Source: Mycolicibacterium sp. CBMA 247 (lineage in GTDB: Bacteria; Actinomycetota; Actinomycetes; Mycobacteriales; Mycobacteriaceae). From it: a DNA stretch of 64,000 bases. How positions within the stretch are numbered: position 1 is the first letter of the stretch; each line of letters begins with the position of its first letter. The notes beneath the pieces were generated by a model. The model ran no database searches. It worked only from the letters and a program-made list of their open reading frames with translations, and was not told where the DNA came from. Made by a program: the position numbers and the translations under genes. The stretch covers positions 186,001-250,000 of the forward strand of contig NZ_VTGX01000005.1 of assembly GCF_009729095.1 (NCBI RefSeq). Direction: 5' to 3'. Positions 1 to 10,414 of this stretch are shown in pieces.

Positions 1-111
1 GCCCACCCTGCCGCCCACCTGCATCAGGTCGAGATCGACAAGCGGAATGTCGGCGGGGTAGGGGTGGACATCAACCACATCCTGAAGCCGCAATTCGGTC
101 AGTGGGACTGA
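1..111 (+). CDS. C-terminal fragment of a DUF1906 (Rv2525c-like) secreted protein
   Basis: Frame 1 is open from the first base to a TGA at 109-111 and encodes 36 residues, ending in LKPQFGQWD. The only support is its position directly upstream of fas, where mycobacteria carry Rv2525c, a Tat-exported DUF1906 (glycoside-hydrolase-like) protein, and a C-terminal tail that looks compatible with that family. The rest of the gene lies outside the window, so no catalytic residues can be checked. Confidence 0.55.
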   Translation, partial: AHPAAHLHQVEIDKRNVGGVGVDINHILKPQFGQWD

Positions 112-632
112 ATAGTTACTGGCGAGTAAGATATTCCAGCAAACTTTCCGCTTGGGTGCATGGGATTCGCTAGACAGAATCGGGCTGATTGTCCGCTGCT
201 TCACAGCCCGTTCGCGGCCCCGGATGCGGCGGAAAATTTAGATAACGATTAGATAACAATACTGCCTTGATCTGCGCAGTTATGCCTACTCGACCGTAAC
301 CACCTGCATGCAGGACGTTTGTCCCGAATGCCTTTGGCTGCTACTCGGCGCGGTGTTACGTTACCGGCGGTTACCCGTGCGTAGAACTCACCAGTAACCA
401 ATCTGGGCGGAAAACGCCCGCCCCCTCTTATGCCACTCTTAGTACGGCGGGAATGTGGGCCGCACCGTCCGGAGAGCTCCGGGGGCACCACGTTCCGGCC
501 TGATTCGACGCTGAATCGCCGTTGGCCTGTCGCCCGGGCAGCCACACCGCCCCAGACATGCAGACAGACGCCTAACACCGCACGCGACAGCCACACGCGA
601 CAACACCAGAGCAGCACGAGGAGATAGCGCCA
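112..632. promoter_or_regulatory. fas upstream region with clustered repeat motifs
   Basis: This 521-base gap before fas holds no convincing gene. It is richer in A+T than its surroundings near 230-260. Visible elements are a direct repeat TTAGATAAC at 238-246 and 249-257 (one helical turn apart), a 12-bp palindrome CCTGCATGCAGG at 303-314, and five GTTAC/GTAAC pentamers at 296-300, 355-359, 360-364, 370-374 and 394-398. In mycobacteria fas is controlled by FasR and other regulators that bind upstream; these repeats are candidate operators by inference. A ribosome-binding site GAGGAG (619-624) precedes the GTG of fas. Confidence 0.5.
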
Positions 633-3600
633 GTGACGATCTACGAACACGACCGGGTGTCCGCCGGTCGCAACGACGATTCCGGATCCGACGGTCGGCA
701 GGCTGACTCCACCCACGCCCTCGTCGACCGGCTGAGCGCCGGCGAGCCGTATGCGGTCGCCTTTGGTGGCCAGGGCAGCGCCTGGCTGGAGACTCTCGAG
801 GAACTGGTGTCCTCGGCCGGTATCGAGGCCGAACTGGCCACGCTGGCCGGCGAGGCCGAACTGCTGCTGGAGCCGGTTGCCGCCGAACTCGTCGTGGTCC
901 GGCCCATCGGGTTCGAGCCGCTGCAGTGGGTCCGCGCGCTGGCCGCCGAGGAGCCGGTGCCGTCCGGCAAGCAGCTGACCTCGGCCGCCGTGTCGGTGCC
1001 GGGCGTCCTGCTCACCCAGATCGCGGCCGTGCGTGCGCTGGCCCGCCAGGGCATGGACCTCGTGGCCACGCCGCCGGTGGCGGTCGCCGGCCATTCCCAG
1101 GGTGTGCTGGCCGTCGAGGCCCTGGAAGCCAAGGGTGCCAAGGATGTGGAGCTGCTGGCATTGGCGCAGCTGATCGGTGCGGCGGGCACCCTGGTGGCCC
1201 GTCGCCGTGGGATCACCGTGCTGGGCGACCGGCCGCCGATGGTGTCTGTCACCAACGCCGAGCCCGAGCGCATCTACGAGCTGCTCGAGGAGTTCAGTCA
1301 GGACGTGCGCACGGTGCTGCCTCCCGTGCTGTCCATCCGCAACGGCCGGCGCTCCGTTGTGATCACCGGCACACCCGAGCAGCTGTCGCGGTTCGAGCTG
1401 TACTGCAACCAGATCGCTGAGAAGGAACAAGCCGAGCGCAAGAGCAAAGTCCGCGGCGGCGCGGTCTTCGCCCCGGTCTTCGACCCGGTGCAGGTCGAGG
1501 TCGGTTTCCACACCCCGCGGCTGGCCGACGGCGTCGACATCGTCGGCCGTTGGGCCGAGGCCATCGGAATCGACGTCAAACTCGCCCGGGAGATGGCCGA
1601 GGCCATCCTGGTCAACCAGGTGGACTGGGTCGACGAGATCACCGAGCTGCACGAGGCCGGTGCCCGCTGGATTCTGGACCTCGGTCCCGGCGACATCCTG
1701 ACCCGTCTGACCGCCCCGGTGGTGCGCGGGCTGGGCATCGGGATCGTTCCTGCCGCCACCCGCGGCGGCCAGCGCAATCTGTTCACCATCGGCGCGGTGC
1801 CCGAGGTGGCCCGCCCGTGGTCCAGCTACGCCCCGACCGTCGTGAGCCTGCCCGACGGAACGGTCAAGCTCTCCACCAAGTTCACCCGGCTCACCGGACG
1901 CTCGCCGATCCTGCTTGCCGGTATGACCCCCACCACAGTGGACGCCAAGATCGTCGCGGCCGCAGCAAACGCCGGCCACTGGGCCGAACTCGCCGGTGGC
2001 GGACAGGTCACCGAGCCGATCTTCAACGACCGCATCGCCGAGTTGGGCGAGCTGCTGGAGCCCGGCCGGGCCATCCAGTTCAATACCCTGTTCCTCGATC
2101 CCTATCTGTGGAAGCTGCAGGTCGGCGGCAAGCGGCTGGTGCAGCGCGCCCGTCAGTCCGGTGCGCCGATCGACGGCGTCGTGGTCAGTGCCGGTATTCC
2201 TGACCTGGAAGAGGCCGTCGAGCTGATCGGCGAACTCAATGACCTCGGCATCAGCCATGTGGTGTTCAAGCCTGGCACCGTCGAGCAGATCCGCTCGGTC
2301 ATCCGGATCGCGGCGGAGGTGCCCACCAAGCCGGTGATCGCGCACATCGAGGGCGGCCGCGCCGGTGGCCACCACTCGTGGGAGGACCTCGACGACCTGC
2401 TGCTGGCCACCTACTCCGAGCTGCGCAGCCGGTCCAACATCACCATCTGCGTCGGCGGCGGCATCGGCACCCCCGAGCGGTCCGCCGAGTACTTGTCCGG
2501 CCGGTGGTCGGCCGCCCACGGTTACCCGCTGATGCCGATCGACGGCATCCTGGTCGGCACCGCCGCCATGGCTGCCCTGGAGGCCACCACCTCGCCCGCG
2601 GTCAAGCAGCTGCTGGTGGACACCAAGGGCACCGAGGCATGGGTGGGTGCGGGCAAGGCCGCCAACGGCATGGCCTCCGGTCGCAGCCAGCTCGGCGCGG
2701 ACATTCACGAGATCGACAACACCGCGTCGCGTTGCGGCCGGTTGCTCGACGAGGTGGCCGGTGACGCCGACGCGGTGGCTGCCCGCCGTGACGAGATCAT
2801 CGCCTCGATGGCCAACACCGCCAAGCCGTACTTCGGTGATGTCGCCGAGATGACCTACCTGCAGTGGCTGCGTCGCTACATCGAACTGGCCATCGGCGAC
2901 GGCAACAGCACCGCCGACACCAAGCGCGACGACTCGCCGTGGCTGGACATCACCTGGCGCGACCGTTTCGAGCAGATGCTCAAGCGTGCCGAAGCACGTT
3001 TGCACGCACAGGATTTCGGCCCGATCGAGACGCTGTTCGATTCTGCCGGCGACGGCGAGGCGCTGGTGGAGGACCCGAAGGCCGCGCTCGCCGCGCTGGT
3101 CTCGGCCTACCCGGACGCCGCTTCGGTGCAGCTGCACCCGGCCGATGTGCCGTTCTTCGTCGAGCTGTGCAAGACGCTGGGCAAGCCGGTCAACTTCGTG
3201 CCGGTGATCGACAAAGACGTCCGCCGCTGGTGGCGCAGCGACTCGCTGTGGCAGGCCCACGACGCGCGCTACGACGCCGATCAGGTGTGCGTCATCCCCG
3301 GCACCGCCGCGGTGGCCGGTATCACCCGCGTCGACGAGCCCGTCGGTGAGCTGCTGGACCGCTTCGAGCAGACCGCTGTCGACGAGCTGCTGGCTTCCGG
3401 AGCCCGGCCGCAGGCCGTGCTGTCGCGCCGCCAGGGCCGCGCCGATGTGACCGGTCCGCTGGCCGTGCTGCTGGATGCCCCCGACGTTTTGTGGGCCGGC
3501 CGCACCTCGGTCAACCCGGTGCACCGGATCGCCCCGGCCTCTGAGTGGCAGGTGAACGAAAACCGTTCTGCCACAAATCCGTCCACCGGAGCCCGGCTTG

Positions 3601-6600
3601 AGGTCGCCGACAGTCAGCATGTGGTGCTGTCGGTGCCGCTGTCGGGAACCTGGATCGAGATCCGGTTCACCCTGACCGAGGCCATCCGTAGCGGTGGCGC
3701 ACCGGTCGTCGAGGTCGCCGACGCCGCGACCGCCATGCGTTCGGTGCTCGCCATCGCCGCGGGCGTTGACGGACCCGACGCATTGCCTCCCGTCGTCGAC
3801 GGAACGACCACAGTCACCGTCGCCTGGAATCCCGAGCAGGTCGCCGACCACACCGGCGTCACCGCCACCTTCGGGGCCCCGCTGGCGCCGACGCTCACCG
3901 TCGTCCCCGACGCTCTGGTCGGCCGCTGCTGGCCCGCGGTGTTCGCCGCCATCGGCTCCGCCGCCACCGACTCCGGATTCCCGGTCGTCGAGGGTCTGCT
4001 GAGCCTGGTGCACCTGGACCACGCCGCTCACCTGTTGGCTGCGTTGCCGACCGAGCCTGCCGAATTGACCGTCACCGCAACGGCTTCGGCTGCAACCGAC
4101 ACCGAGGTGGGCCGGGTTGTCCCGGTCTCGGTGGTCGTGCGCAGCTCCGACGGGACCGAGCTGGCCAAGCTCGAGGAGCGGTTCGCGATCCGCGGCCGCA
4201 CCGGCGAGACCGAGCTGACCGACCCGGTTCGGGCCGGTGGCGCGATCTCGGACAACGCCACCGACACCCCGCGCCGCCGCCGGCGCGACATCACTGTCGG
4301 CGCACCCGTGGACATGCGGCCGTTCGCCGTCGTGTCCGGTGACCACAACCCGATCCACACCGACCGGGCGGCCGCACTGCTGGCCGGCCTGGAATCGCCC
4401 ATCGTGCACGGCATGTGGCTGTCGGCCGCGGCGCAGCACGTCGTCACCGCCACCGACGGCAAGCCGATTCCGCCGGCCAAGTTGGTCGGCTGGACCGCCC
4501 GCTTCCTTGGCATGGTCAAGCCGGCCGATGAGGTCGACTTCCGGGTCGACCGGGTCGGAATCGACGTCGGTGCAGAGGTTGTCGAGGTTCAGGCCCGCAT
4601 CGGCTCGGATCTGGTGATGGCCGCGACCGCGCGGCTCGCGGCACCCAAGACCGTCTACGCATTCCCCGGCCAGGGCATCCAGTCCAAGGGCATGGGTATG
4701 GAGGTCCGGGCCCGGTCCAAGGCCGCACGCAAGGTGTGGGACAAGGCCGACAAGTTCACCCGCGAGACGCTGGGCTTCTCGGTGCTGCACGTGGTCCGTG
4801 ACAACCCCACGTCACTGATCGCCTCCGGTGTGCACTACGAGCACCCCGAGGGCGTGCTGTACCTGACGCAGTTCACCCAGGTCGCGATGGCCACTACGGC
4901 CGCGGCCCAGGTCGCCGAGATGCGCGAGCAGGGCGCGTTCGTCGAAGGCGCGATCGCGTGCGGTCACTCCGTCGGTGAGTACACCGCGCTGGCCTGCGTA
5001 TCCGGCGTCATCGAGCTCGAAGGTCTGTTGGAGGCCGTGTTCCACCGCGGCTCCAAGATGCACGACATCGTGCCGCGCGACGAGCGGGGCCGGTCCAACT
5101 ACCGGCTGGCTGCGATCCGGCCCTCGCAGATCGACCTCGCCGACGAGGACGTCGAGGAGTTTGTCGCCGAGATCGCCACGCGCACAGGTGAATTCCTGCA
5201 GATCGTGAACTTCAACCTGCGCGGCTCGCAGTACGCGATCGCCGGCACCGTGCGCGGTCTGGAGGCCCTGGAGGAAGAGGTCGAGCGTCGTCGCGAGATC
5301 AGCGGCGGCAAGCGGTCCTTCATCCTGGTGCCGGGCATCGACGTGCCGTTCCACTCCAGCGTGCTGCGGGTCGGCGTGGACGACTTCCGGCGCAGCCTGG
5401 AACGCGTTCTGCCGCGTGACCGCGACCCGGAGCTGGTGGTCGGGCGCTATGTCCCGAACCTGGTGCCCCGGCCGTTCACCCTGGACCGTGATTTCATCCA
5501 GGAGATCCGCGACCTGGTTCCGGCCGAGCCGCTCGATGAGATTCTCGCCGACTACGACACCTGGCGTGACGAGAAGCCCAGCGAGTTGATGCGCAAGGTT
5601 GTCATCGAGCTGCTGGCCTGGCAGTTCGCCAGCCCGGTGCGCTGGATCGAGACCCAGGACCTGCTGTTCATCGAAGAAGCTGCGGGAGGCCTCGGCGTAG
5701 AGCGGTTCGTCGAGATCGGCGTGAAGAACGCGCCGACGGTCGCCGGACTGGCCACCAACACGCTCAAGCTGCCCGAATTCGCCCACAGCACCGTCGAGGT
5801 GCTCAACGCCGAGCGCGATGCCGCGGTGTTGTTCGCCAGTGACACCGATCCCGAGCCGGAGCCTGAGGTCGACGAGGCCCCCGCGGAATCTGCCGAAGCC
5901 GCTCCGGCCGCCGAGGCAGCCCCGGCACCGGCGGCCGCACCGGCCGCTCCGTCCGGTGGTCCTCGCCCTGCGGACATCGGTTTCGACGCAGCTGACGCCA
6001 CTGTCGGGCTCATCGCACTGAGCGCCAAGATGCGCATTGACCAGATCGAGGCGCTGGACTCCATCGAGTCCATCACCGATGGTGCGTCCTCACGACGTAA
6101 CCAGCTGCTGGTCGACCTGGGTTCGGAGCTGAACCTGGGGGCCATCGACGGCGCCGCCGAGGCGGATCTGGGAGCGCTCAAGGGACAGGTCAGCAAGCTG
6201 GCCCGCACCTACAAGCCGTTCGGCCCGGTGCTCTCGGACGCCATCAACGATCAGCTGCGCACGGTGTTCGGTCCGTCGGGTAAGCGCCCGGCCTACATTG
6301 CCGAGCGCGTCACCAAGACCTGGGAACTGGGTCCGGGCTGGGCCAAACACGTCACCCTCGAGGTGGCCCAGGGGACCCGTGAAGGCAGCAGCGTTCGCGG
6401 CGGCGACCTGGGTGGTCTGCACCCCGGTGCATTGGCGACCGCGGCCGATGTCGACAAGGTGATCGACGCCGCGGTGGCCGCCGTGGGTGCCCGCAGGGGT
6501 GTTCCGGTGAGCCTGCCGTCGGCAGGCGGCGCCGCTGGCGGCGGCGTGGTGGATTCCGCCGCGTTGAACGAGTTCGCCGAGAAGGTCACCGGTCCCGACG

Positions 6601-9600
6601 GCGTGCTGGCCTCAGCTGCCCGTCTGGTGCTGGGCCAGCTGGGTCTGGACAATCCGGTCAGTGCCTCCGAGGCTGCTACCGACGCCGAGCTGATCGACCT
6701 GGTCACCACCGAACTCGGTTCGGACTGGCCGCGATTGGTGGCTCCGGCGTTCGAGGCCAAGAAGGCCGTCGTGTTCGACGACCGCTGGGCCAGCGCACGC
6801 GAGGACCTGGTGAAGCTGTGGCTGGCGGACGAGGGCGAGATCGACGCCGAGTGGCCGCGCCTGTCGGAGCGGTTCGAGGGTGCCGGGCATGTTGTTGCCA
6901 CGCAGGCGAATTGGTGGCAGGGCAAGTCTCTGGCCGCCGGACGCACGATCCATGCCTCGCTGTTCGGTCGCATTGCGGCCGGCGCTGAAAATCCCGGAAC
7001 CGGTCGGTATTCCAACGAGGTCGCCGTGGTGACCGGTGCGTCGAAGGGCTCCATCGCCTCTTCGGTCGTCGGGCAGCTGCTCGACGGCGGCGCCACCGTC
7101 GTCGCCACCACCTCGCGTCTGGACGACGACCGGTTGGCGTTCTACAAGGAGCTGTACCGCGAGAACGCCCGCTTCGGCGCCACCCTGTGGGTGGTCCCGG
7201 CCAACATGGCCTCCTACTCCGACATCGACAAGCTGGTCGAGTGGGTCGGTAGCGAGCAGATCGAAAGCCTTGGGCCGCAATCGATCCACCTCAAGGATGC
7301 GCAGACCCCGACGCTGCTGTTCCCGTTCGCCGCGCCGCGCGTGGCCGGGGACCTGTCAGAGGCGGGTTCACGCTCCGAGATGGAGATGAAGGTCCTGCTG
7401 TGGGCCGTGCAGCGGCTCATCGGCGGGCTGTCGACGATCGGTGCCGAGCGTGACATCGCCTCCCGTCTGCACGTGGTGCTGCCGGGCTCGCCCAACCGCG
7501 GCATGTTCGGCGGCGACGGTGCGTACGGCGAATCCAAGTCGGCGCTCGACGCGTTGGTGAACCGCTGGAGTGCGGAAAGCTCGTGGGCCGAGCGGGTCAG
7601 CCTGGCGCACGCGCTGATCGGCTGGACCAAGGGCACCGGGCTGATGGGGCACAACGACGCCATCGTCAGCGCGGTCGAGGAGGCCGGCGTCACCACCTAC
7701 AGCACCGCGGAGATGGCAGCCATGCTGCTGAACCTGTGCACGGTGGAGTCCAAGGTGGCCGCGGCCAACGCCCCGATCAAGGCGGACCTGACCGGCGGTC
7801 TGGGTGACATCAAGATCGACATGGCCGAGCTGGCTGCCAAGGCCCGTGAGGACATGTCAAGTGCCGCAGCCGAATCCGAGGGCGACGAGGACGAAAGCGC
7901 CATCGCCGCGCTGCCGTCCCCGCCGCGCGGACACAACCCGGCGCCGGCGCCGGAGTGGGCCGATCTCGACGTCGACCCGGCCGACCTGGTGGTCATCGTC
8001 GGCGGTGCCGAGCTCGGCCCGTACGGCTCGTCGCGGACCCGCTTCGAGATGGAGGTCTCCGGCGAACTGTCGGCGGCCGGCGTGCTGGAGCTGGCCTGGA
8101 CGACCGGCCTGGTCAAGTGGGAGGACGATCCCAAGGCCGGCTGGTACGACACCGAAACCGGCGACCTGGTCCCCGAATCGGAGATCGTCGAGCGCTACCA
8201 CGACGCCGTGGTGGAACGCTGCGGGATCCGCGAGTTCGTCGGTGATGCCGCAATCGATCCGGATCACTCGGCATCGTTGTTGGTCTCGGTGTTCCTCGAC
8301 AAGGACTTCTCCTTCGTGGTGTCGTCCGAGGCCGACGCCCGGTCGTTCGTAGAATTCGACCCGGAGCACACGGTGGCCCGGCCAGTTCCGGACTCCGGCG
8401 ACTGGCAGGTGATCCGCAAGGCGGGCACCGAGATTCGGGTTCCGCGCAAGACCAAGCTGTCGCGCACGGTCGGCGCCCAGATCCCCACCGGGTTCGACCC
8501 GACGGTGTGGGGCATCAGCCCGGACATGGTCAATTCCATTGACCGGGTGGCGTTGTGGAACATCGTCGCGACCGTCGATGCGTTCCTGTCCTCGGGCTTC
8601 ACCCCGACCGAGCTGATGCGCTGGGTGCACCCGAGCCTGGTGGCCAGCACGCAGGGTACCGGTATGGGCGGCTTGACGTCGATGCAGACCATGTTCCACG
8701 GCAACCTGCTCGGCCAGAACAAGCCGAACGACATTCTGCAAGAGACGCTGCCGAACGTCGTTGCCGCGCATGTGATTCAGGCCTACGTCGGCAGCTACGG
8801 TTCGATGGTCCATCCGGTGGGGGCCTGCGCCACCGCGGCGGTGTCCTTGGAAGAGGGCGTCGACAAGATTCGGCTGGGTAAGGCCGAACTCGTGGTTACC
8901 GGTGGCTACGACGACCTGACCGAGGAAGCCATCATCGGCTTCGGTGACATGGCGGCCACCGCCGACACCAAGATGATGCGCGCCAAGGGCATCAGCGATT
9001 CGAAGTTCTCCCGCGCCAACGACCGTCGTCGTCTCGGCTTCCTGGAAGCCCAGGGCGGTGGCACCATCCTGCTGGCCCGCGGTGATCTGGCCGTCAAGAT
9101 GGGCCTGCCGGTGCTGGCCGTGGTCGGTTACGCGCAGAGCTTCGCCGACGGTGTGCACACCTCGATCCCGGCTCCGGGCCTGGGTGCCCTGGGCGCCGGG
9201 CGGGGTGGCAAGGATTCGCAGCTGGCCCGCTCGCTGGCCAAGCTGGGTGTCGGCGCCGACGACATCGCGGTGATCTCCAAGCACGACACCTCGACGCTGG
9301 CCAACGATCCCAACGAGACCGAGCTGCACGAGCGGCTGGCCGATTCGATGGGCCGTTCCTCGGGCGCGCCGCTGTTCATCGTCAGCCAGAAGACGCTGAC
9401 CGGGCACGCCAAGGGCGGCGCGGCGGTGTTCCAGATGATGGGTCTGTGCCAGGTCCTGCGCGACGGGATCATCCCGCCGAACCGCAGCCTGGACTGCGTC
9501 GACGACGAGCTGGCCACCTCCGGCCACTTCGTCTGGGTGCGCGAAGCCCTCGACCTGCGTGGGAAGTTCCCGCTCAAGGCCGGTCTGGTCACCAGCCTCG

Positions 9601-9878
9601 GGTTCGGGCACGTGTCGGGTCTGGTTGCCCTGGTGCACCCGGAGGCGTTCATCGCGGCGCTGGATCCGGCCGAGCGCGACGACTACCGCAAGCGGGCCGA
9701 GCAGCGCACGCTGGCCGGTCAGCGTCGGTTGGCCGGGGCGATCGCCGGTGGGCGGCCGATGTACGAGAAGCCTGCCGATCGCCGGTTCGACCACGATGCG
9801 CCGGAGAAGCGTCAGGAAGCGGCGATGTTGCTGAACCCGGACGCCCGGCTCGGTGACGACGATCTCTATGTGCGGTGA
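633..9878 (+). CDS. fas: Type I fatty acid synthase (FAS-I)
   Basis: This 3081-residue multidomain enzyme makes the C16-C26 acyl-CoAs that seed mycolic acid and phospholipid synthesis in the cytosol. Domains run in the bacterial FAS-I order: acetyltransferase (GHSQG, Ser155), enoylreductase (LLAGMTPTT, about residue 430), MaoC-like dehydratase (DHNPIH, about 1240), malonyl/palmitoyl transferase (GHSVGEYTAL, Ser1446), ACP (about 1800-1870), ketoreductase (VVTGASKGS, about 2130) and ketosynthase (GACATA, Cys2732; KTLTGHAKGG). A Pro/Ala-rich linker lies near 1740-1780. The length matches the roughly 3070-residue M. tuberculosis protein. The GTG start follows GAGGAG by 8 bases. acpS, whose product activates the ACP, starts 35 bases downstream. 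Confidence 0.98.
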   Translation: MTIYEHDRVSAGRNDDSGSDGRQADSTHALVDRLSAGEPYAVAFGGQGSAWLETLEELVSSAGIEAELATLAGEAELLLEPVAAELVVVRPIGFEPLQWVRALAAEEPVPSGKQLTSAAVSVPGVLLTQIAAVRALARQGMDLVATPPVAVAGHSQGVLAVEALEAKGAKDVELLALAQLIGAAGTLVARRRGITVLGDRPPMVSVTNAEPERIYELLEEFSQDVRTVLPPVLSIRNGRRSVVITGTPEQLSRFELYCNQIAEKEQAERKSKVRGGAVFAPVFDPVQVEVGFHTPRLADGVDIVGRWAEAIGIDVKLAREMAEAILVNQVDWVDEITELHEAGARWILDLGPGDILTRLTAPVVRGLGIGIVPAATRGGQRNLFTIGAVPEVARPWSSYAPTVVSLPDGTVKLSTKFTRLTGRSPILLAGMTPTTVDAKIVAAAANAGHWAELAGGGQVTEPIFNDRIAELGELLEPGRAIQFNTLFLDPYLWKLQVGGKRLVQRARQSGAPIDGVVVSAGIPDLEEAVELIGELNDLGISHVVFKPGTVEQIRSVIRIAAEVPTKPVIAHIEGGRAGGHHSWEDLDDLLLATYSELRSRSNITICVGGGIGTPERSAEYLSGRWSAAHGYPLMPIDGILVGTAAMAALEATTSPAVKQLLVDTKGTEAWVGAGKAANGMASGRSQLGADIHEIDNTASRCGRLLDEVAGDADAVAARRDEIIASMANTAKPYFGDVAEMTYLQWLRRYIELAIGDGNSTADTKRDDSPWLDITWRDRFEQMLKRAEARLHAQDFGPIETLFDSAGDGEALVEDPKAALAALVSAYPDAASVQLHPADVPFFVELCKTLGKPVNFVPVIDKDVRRWWRSDSLWQAHDARYDADQVCVIPGTAAVAGITRVDEPVGELLDRFEQTAVDELLASGARPQAVLSRRQGRADVTGPLAVLLDAPDVLWAGRTSVNPVHRIAPASEWQVNENRSATNPSTGARLEVADSQHVVLSVPLSGTWIEIRFTLTEAIRSGGAPVVEVADAATAMRSVLAIAAGVDGPDALPPVVDGTTTVTVAWNPEQVADHTGVTATFGAPLAPTLTVVPDALVGRCWPAVFAAIGSAATDSGFPVVEGLLSLVHLDHAAHLLAALPTEPAELTVTATASAATDTEVGRVVPVSVVVRSSDGTELAKLEERFAIRGRTGETELTDPVRAGGAISDNATDTPRRRRRDITVGAPVDMRPFAVVSGDHNPIHTDRAAALLAGLESPIVHGMWLSAAAQHVVTATDGKPIPPAKLVGWTARFLGMVKPADEVDFRVDRVGIDVGAEVVEVQARIGSDLVMAATARLAAPKTVYAFPGQGIQSKGMGMEVRARSKAARKVWDKADKFTRETLGFSVLHVVRDNPTSLIASGVHYEHPEGVLYLTQFTQVAMATTAAAQVAEMREQGAFVEGAIACGHSVGEYTALACVSGVIELEGLLEAVFHRGSKMHDIVPRDERGRSNYRLAAIRPSQIDLADEDVEEFVAEIATRTGEFLQIVNFNLRGSQYAIAGTVRGLEALEEEVERRREISGGKRSFILVPGIDVPFHSSVLRVGVDDFRRSLERVLPRDRDPELVVGRYVPNLVPRPFTLDRDFIQEIRDLVPAEPLDEILADYDTWRDEKPSELMRKVVIELLAWQFASPVRWIETQDLLFIEEAAGGLGVERFVEIGVKNAPTVAGLATNTLKLPEFAHSTVEVLNAERDAAVLFASDTDPEPEPEVDEAPAESAEAAPAAEAAPAPAAAPAAPSGGPRPADIGFDAADATVGLIALSAKMRIDQIEALDSIESITDGASSRRNQLLVDLGSELNLGAIDGAAEADLGALKGQVSKLARTYKPFGPVLSDAINDQLRTVFGPSGKRPAYIAERVTKTWELGPGWAKHVTLEVAQGTREGSSVRGGDLGGLHPGALATAADVDKVIDAAVAAVGARRGVPVSLPSAGGAAGGGVVDSAALNEFAEKVTGPDGVLASAARLVLGQLGLDNPVSASEAATDAELIDLVTTELGSDWPRLVAPAFEAKKAVVFDDRWASAREDLVKLWLADEGEIDAEWPRLSERFEGAGHVVATQANWWQGKSLAAGRTIHASLFGRIAAGAENPGTGRYSNEVAVVTGASKGSIASSVVGQLLDGGATVVATTSRLDDDRLAFYKELYRENARFGATLWVVPANMASYSDIDKLVEWVGSEQIESLGPQSIHLKDAQTPTLLFPFAAPRVAGDLSEAGSRSEMEMKVLLWAVQRLIGGLSTIGAERDIASRLHVVLPGSPNRGMFGGDGAYGESKSALDALVNRWSAESSWAERVSLAHALIGWTKGTGLMGHNDAIVSAVEEAGVTTYSTAEMAAMLLNLCTVESKVAAANAPIKADLTGGLGDIKIDMAELAAKAREDMSSAAAESEGDEDESAIAALPSPPRGHNPAPAPEWADLDVDPADLVVIVGGAELGPYGSSRTRFEMEVSGELSAAGVLELAWTTGLVKWEDDPKAGWYDTETGDLVPESEIVERYHDAVVERCGIREFVGDAAIDPDHSASLLVSVFLDKDFSFVVSSEADARSFVEFDPEHTVARPVPDSGDWQVIRKAGTEIRVPRKTKLSRTVGAQIPTGFDPTVWGISPDMVNSIDRVALWNIVATVDAFLSSGFTPTELMRWVHPSLVASTQGTGMGGLTSMQTMFHGNLLGQNKPNDILQETLPNVVAAHVIQAYVGSYGSMVHPVGACATAAVSLEEGVDKIRLGKAELVVTGGYDDLTEEAIIGFGDMAATADTKMMRAKGISDSKFSRANDRRRLGFLEAQGGGTILLARGDLAVKMGLPVLAVVGYAQSFADGVHTSIPAPGLGALGAGRGGKDSQLARSLAKLGVGADDIAVISKHDTSTLANDPNETELHERLADSMGRSSGAPLFIVSQKTLTGHAKGGAAVFQMMGLCQVLRDGIIPPNRSLDCVDDELATSGHFVWVREALDLRGKFPLKAGLVTSLGFGHVSGLVALVHPEAFIAALDPAERDDYRKRAEQRTLAGQRRLAGAIAGGRPMYEKPADRRFDHDAPEKRQEAAMLLNPDARLGDDDLYVR

Positions 9879-9913
9879 TTGGGTGCACGGAGAGGTGAGC
9901 TAGGTTCGCTTCC

Positions 9914-10306
9914 ATGGCGATTGTGGGAGTAGGCATCGATCTGGTTTCCATACCTGATTTCGCCGAGCAGGTAGACCGGCCGGGAACGGTGTTCGCCGAG
10001 ACGTTCACGCCAGGTGAGCGCCGGGACGCCGCGGACAAGAGTTCGTCGGCGGCCCGGCACCTGGCGGCCCGGTGGGCGGCCAAGGAAGCAGTGATCAAGG
10101 CCTGGTCGGGCTCACGGTTCTCCAAGCGGCCGGCCCTGCCGGAGGGGATCCACCGCGACATCGAGGTGGTCACCGATATGTGGGGCAGGCCCAAGGTGCG
10201 GCTGTCCGGTGAGATCGCCAAGCACCTGGAGAACGTGACCATTCACGTCTCGCTCACCCATGAGGCCGACACTGCCGCCGCGGTCGCGATCATCGAGGAG
10301 CCCTAA
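9914..10306 (+). CDS. acpS: Holo-[acyl-carrier-protein] synthase
   Basis: This 130-residue enzyme transfers 4'-phosphopantetheine from CoA to the ACP serine of FAS-I (and AcpM in mycobacteria). The N-terminal GVGIDLVSI and the central RWAAKEAVIKA carry the Asp and Glu that bind magnesium in this family, and the C-terminal VSLTHEADTAAA is also characteristic. It lies 35 bases after fas on the same strand and is almost certainly cotranscribed with it, as in M. tuberculosis (Rv2523c-Rv2524c). The ATG at 9914 is the natural start; the ORF has no upstream extension with family similarity. Confidence 0.97.
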   Translation: MAIVGVGIDLVSIPDFAEQVDRPGTVFAETFTPGERRDAADKSSSAARHLAARWAAKEAVIKAWSGSRFSKRPALPEGIHRDIEVVTDMWGRPKVRLSGEIAKHLENVTIHVSLTHEADTAAAVAIIEEP

Positions 10307-10321
10307 CCCCTTCCCTCCGCA

Positions 10322-10385
10322 CCGCGAGCGACCGTGTCTGTACACCGACACGCCGTGTTTCACGGCATTTTGCGGTCGCTCGCGG
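10322..10385. repeat. Long intergenic inverted repeat
   Basis: A 12-bp arm CCGCGAGCGACC (10322-10333) is perfectly complementary to GGTCGCTCGCGG (10374-10385). The 40-base loop holds two smaller hairpins, GTGTC/GACAC and GCCGTG/CACGGC. It sits between the acpS stop and the next start codon. The same design (long arms, structured loop) recurs at 20742 and 36748. It may act as a transcription attenuator or be a mycobacterial intergenic repeat; it lacks a U-tract. Confidence 0.75.
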
Positions 10386-10414
10386 CGGACGACGGACCTA
10401 CTACGCTCGTCACC

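Noticed and set aside
430..627. 65-residue plus-strand frame just before fas
   Set aside because: Arg/Pro/Thr-rich low-complexity product with no ribosome site; it ends in the fas ribosome-binding site by chance.
249..4790. 1513-residue minus-strand open frame opposite fas
   Set aside because: It is the antisense shadow of a GC-rich gene; the protein is His/Gly/Asp-rich without family motifs, while the plus strand encodes FAS-I.
7857..9794. 645-residue minus-strand frame opposite the fas ketosynthase
   Set aside because: Same antisense artefact; composition is unnatural and it has no start context.
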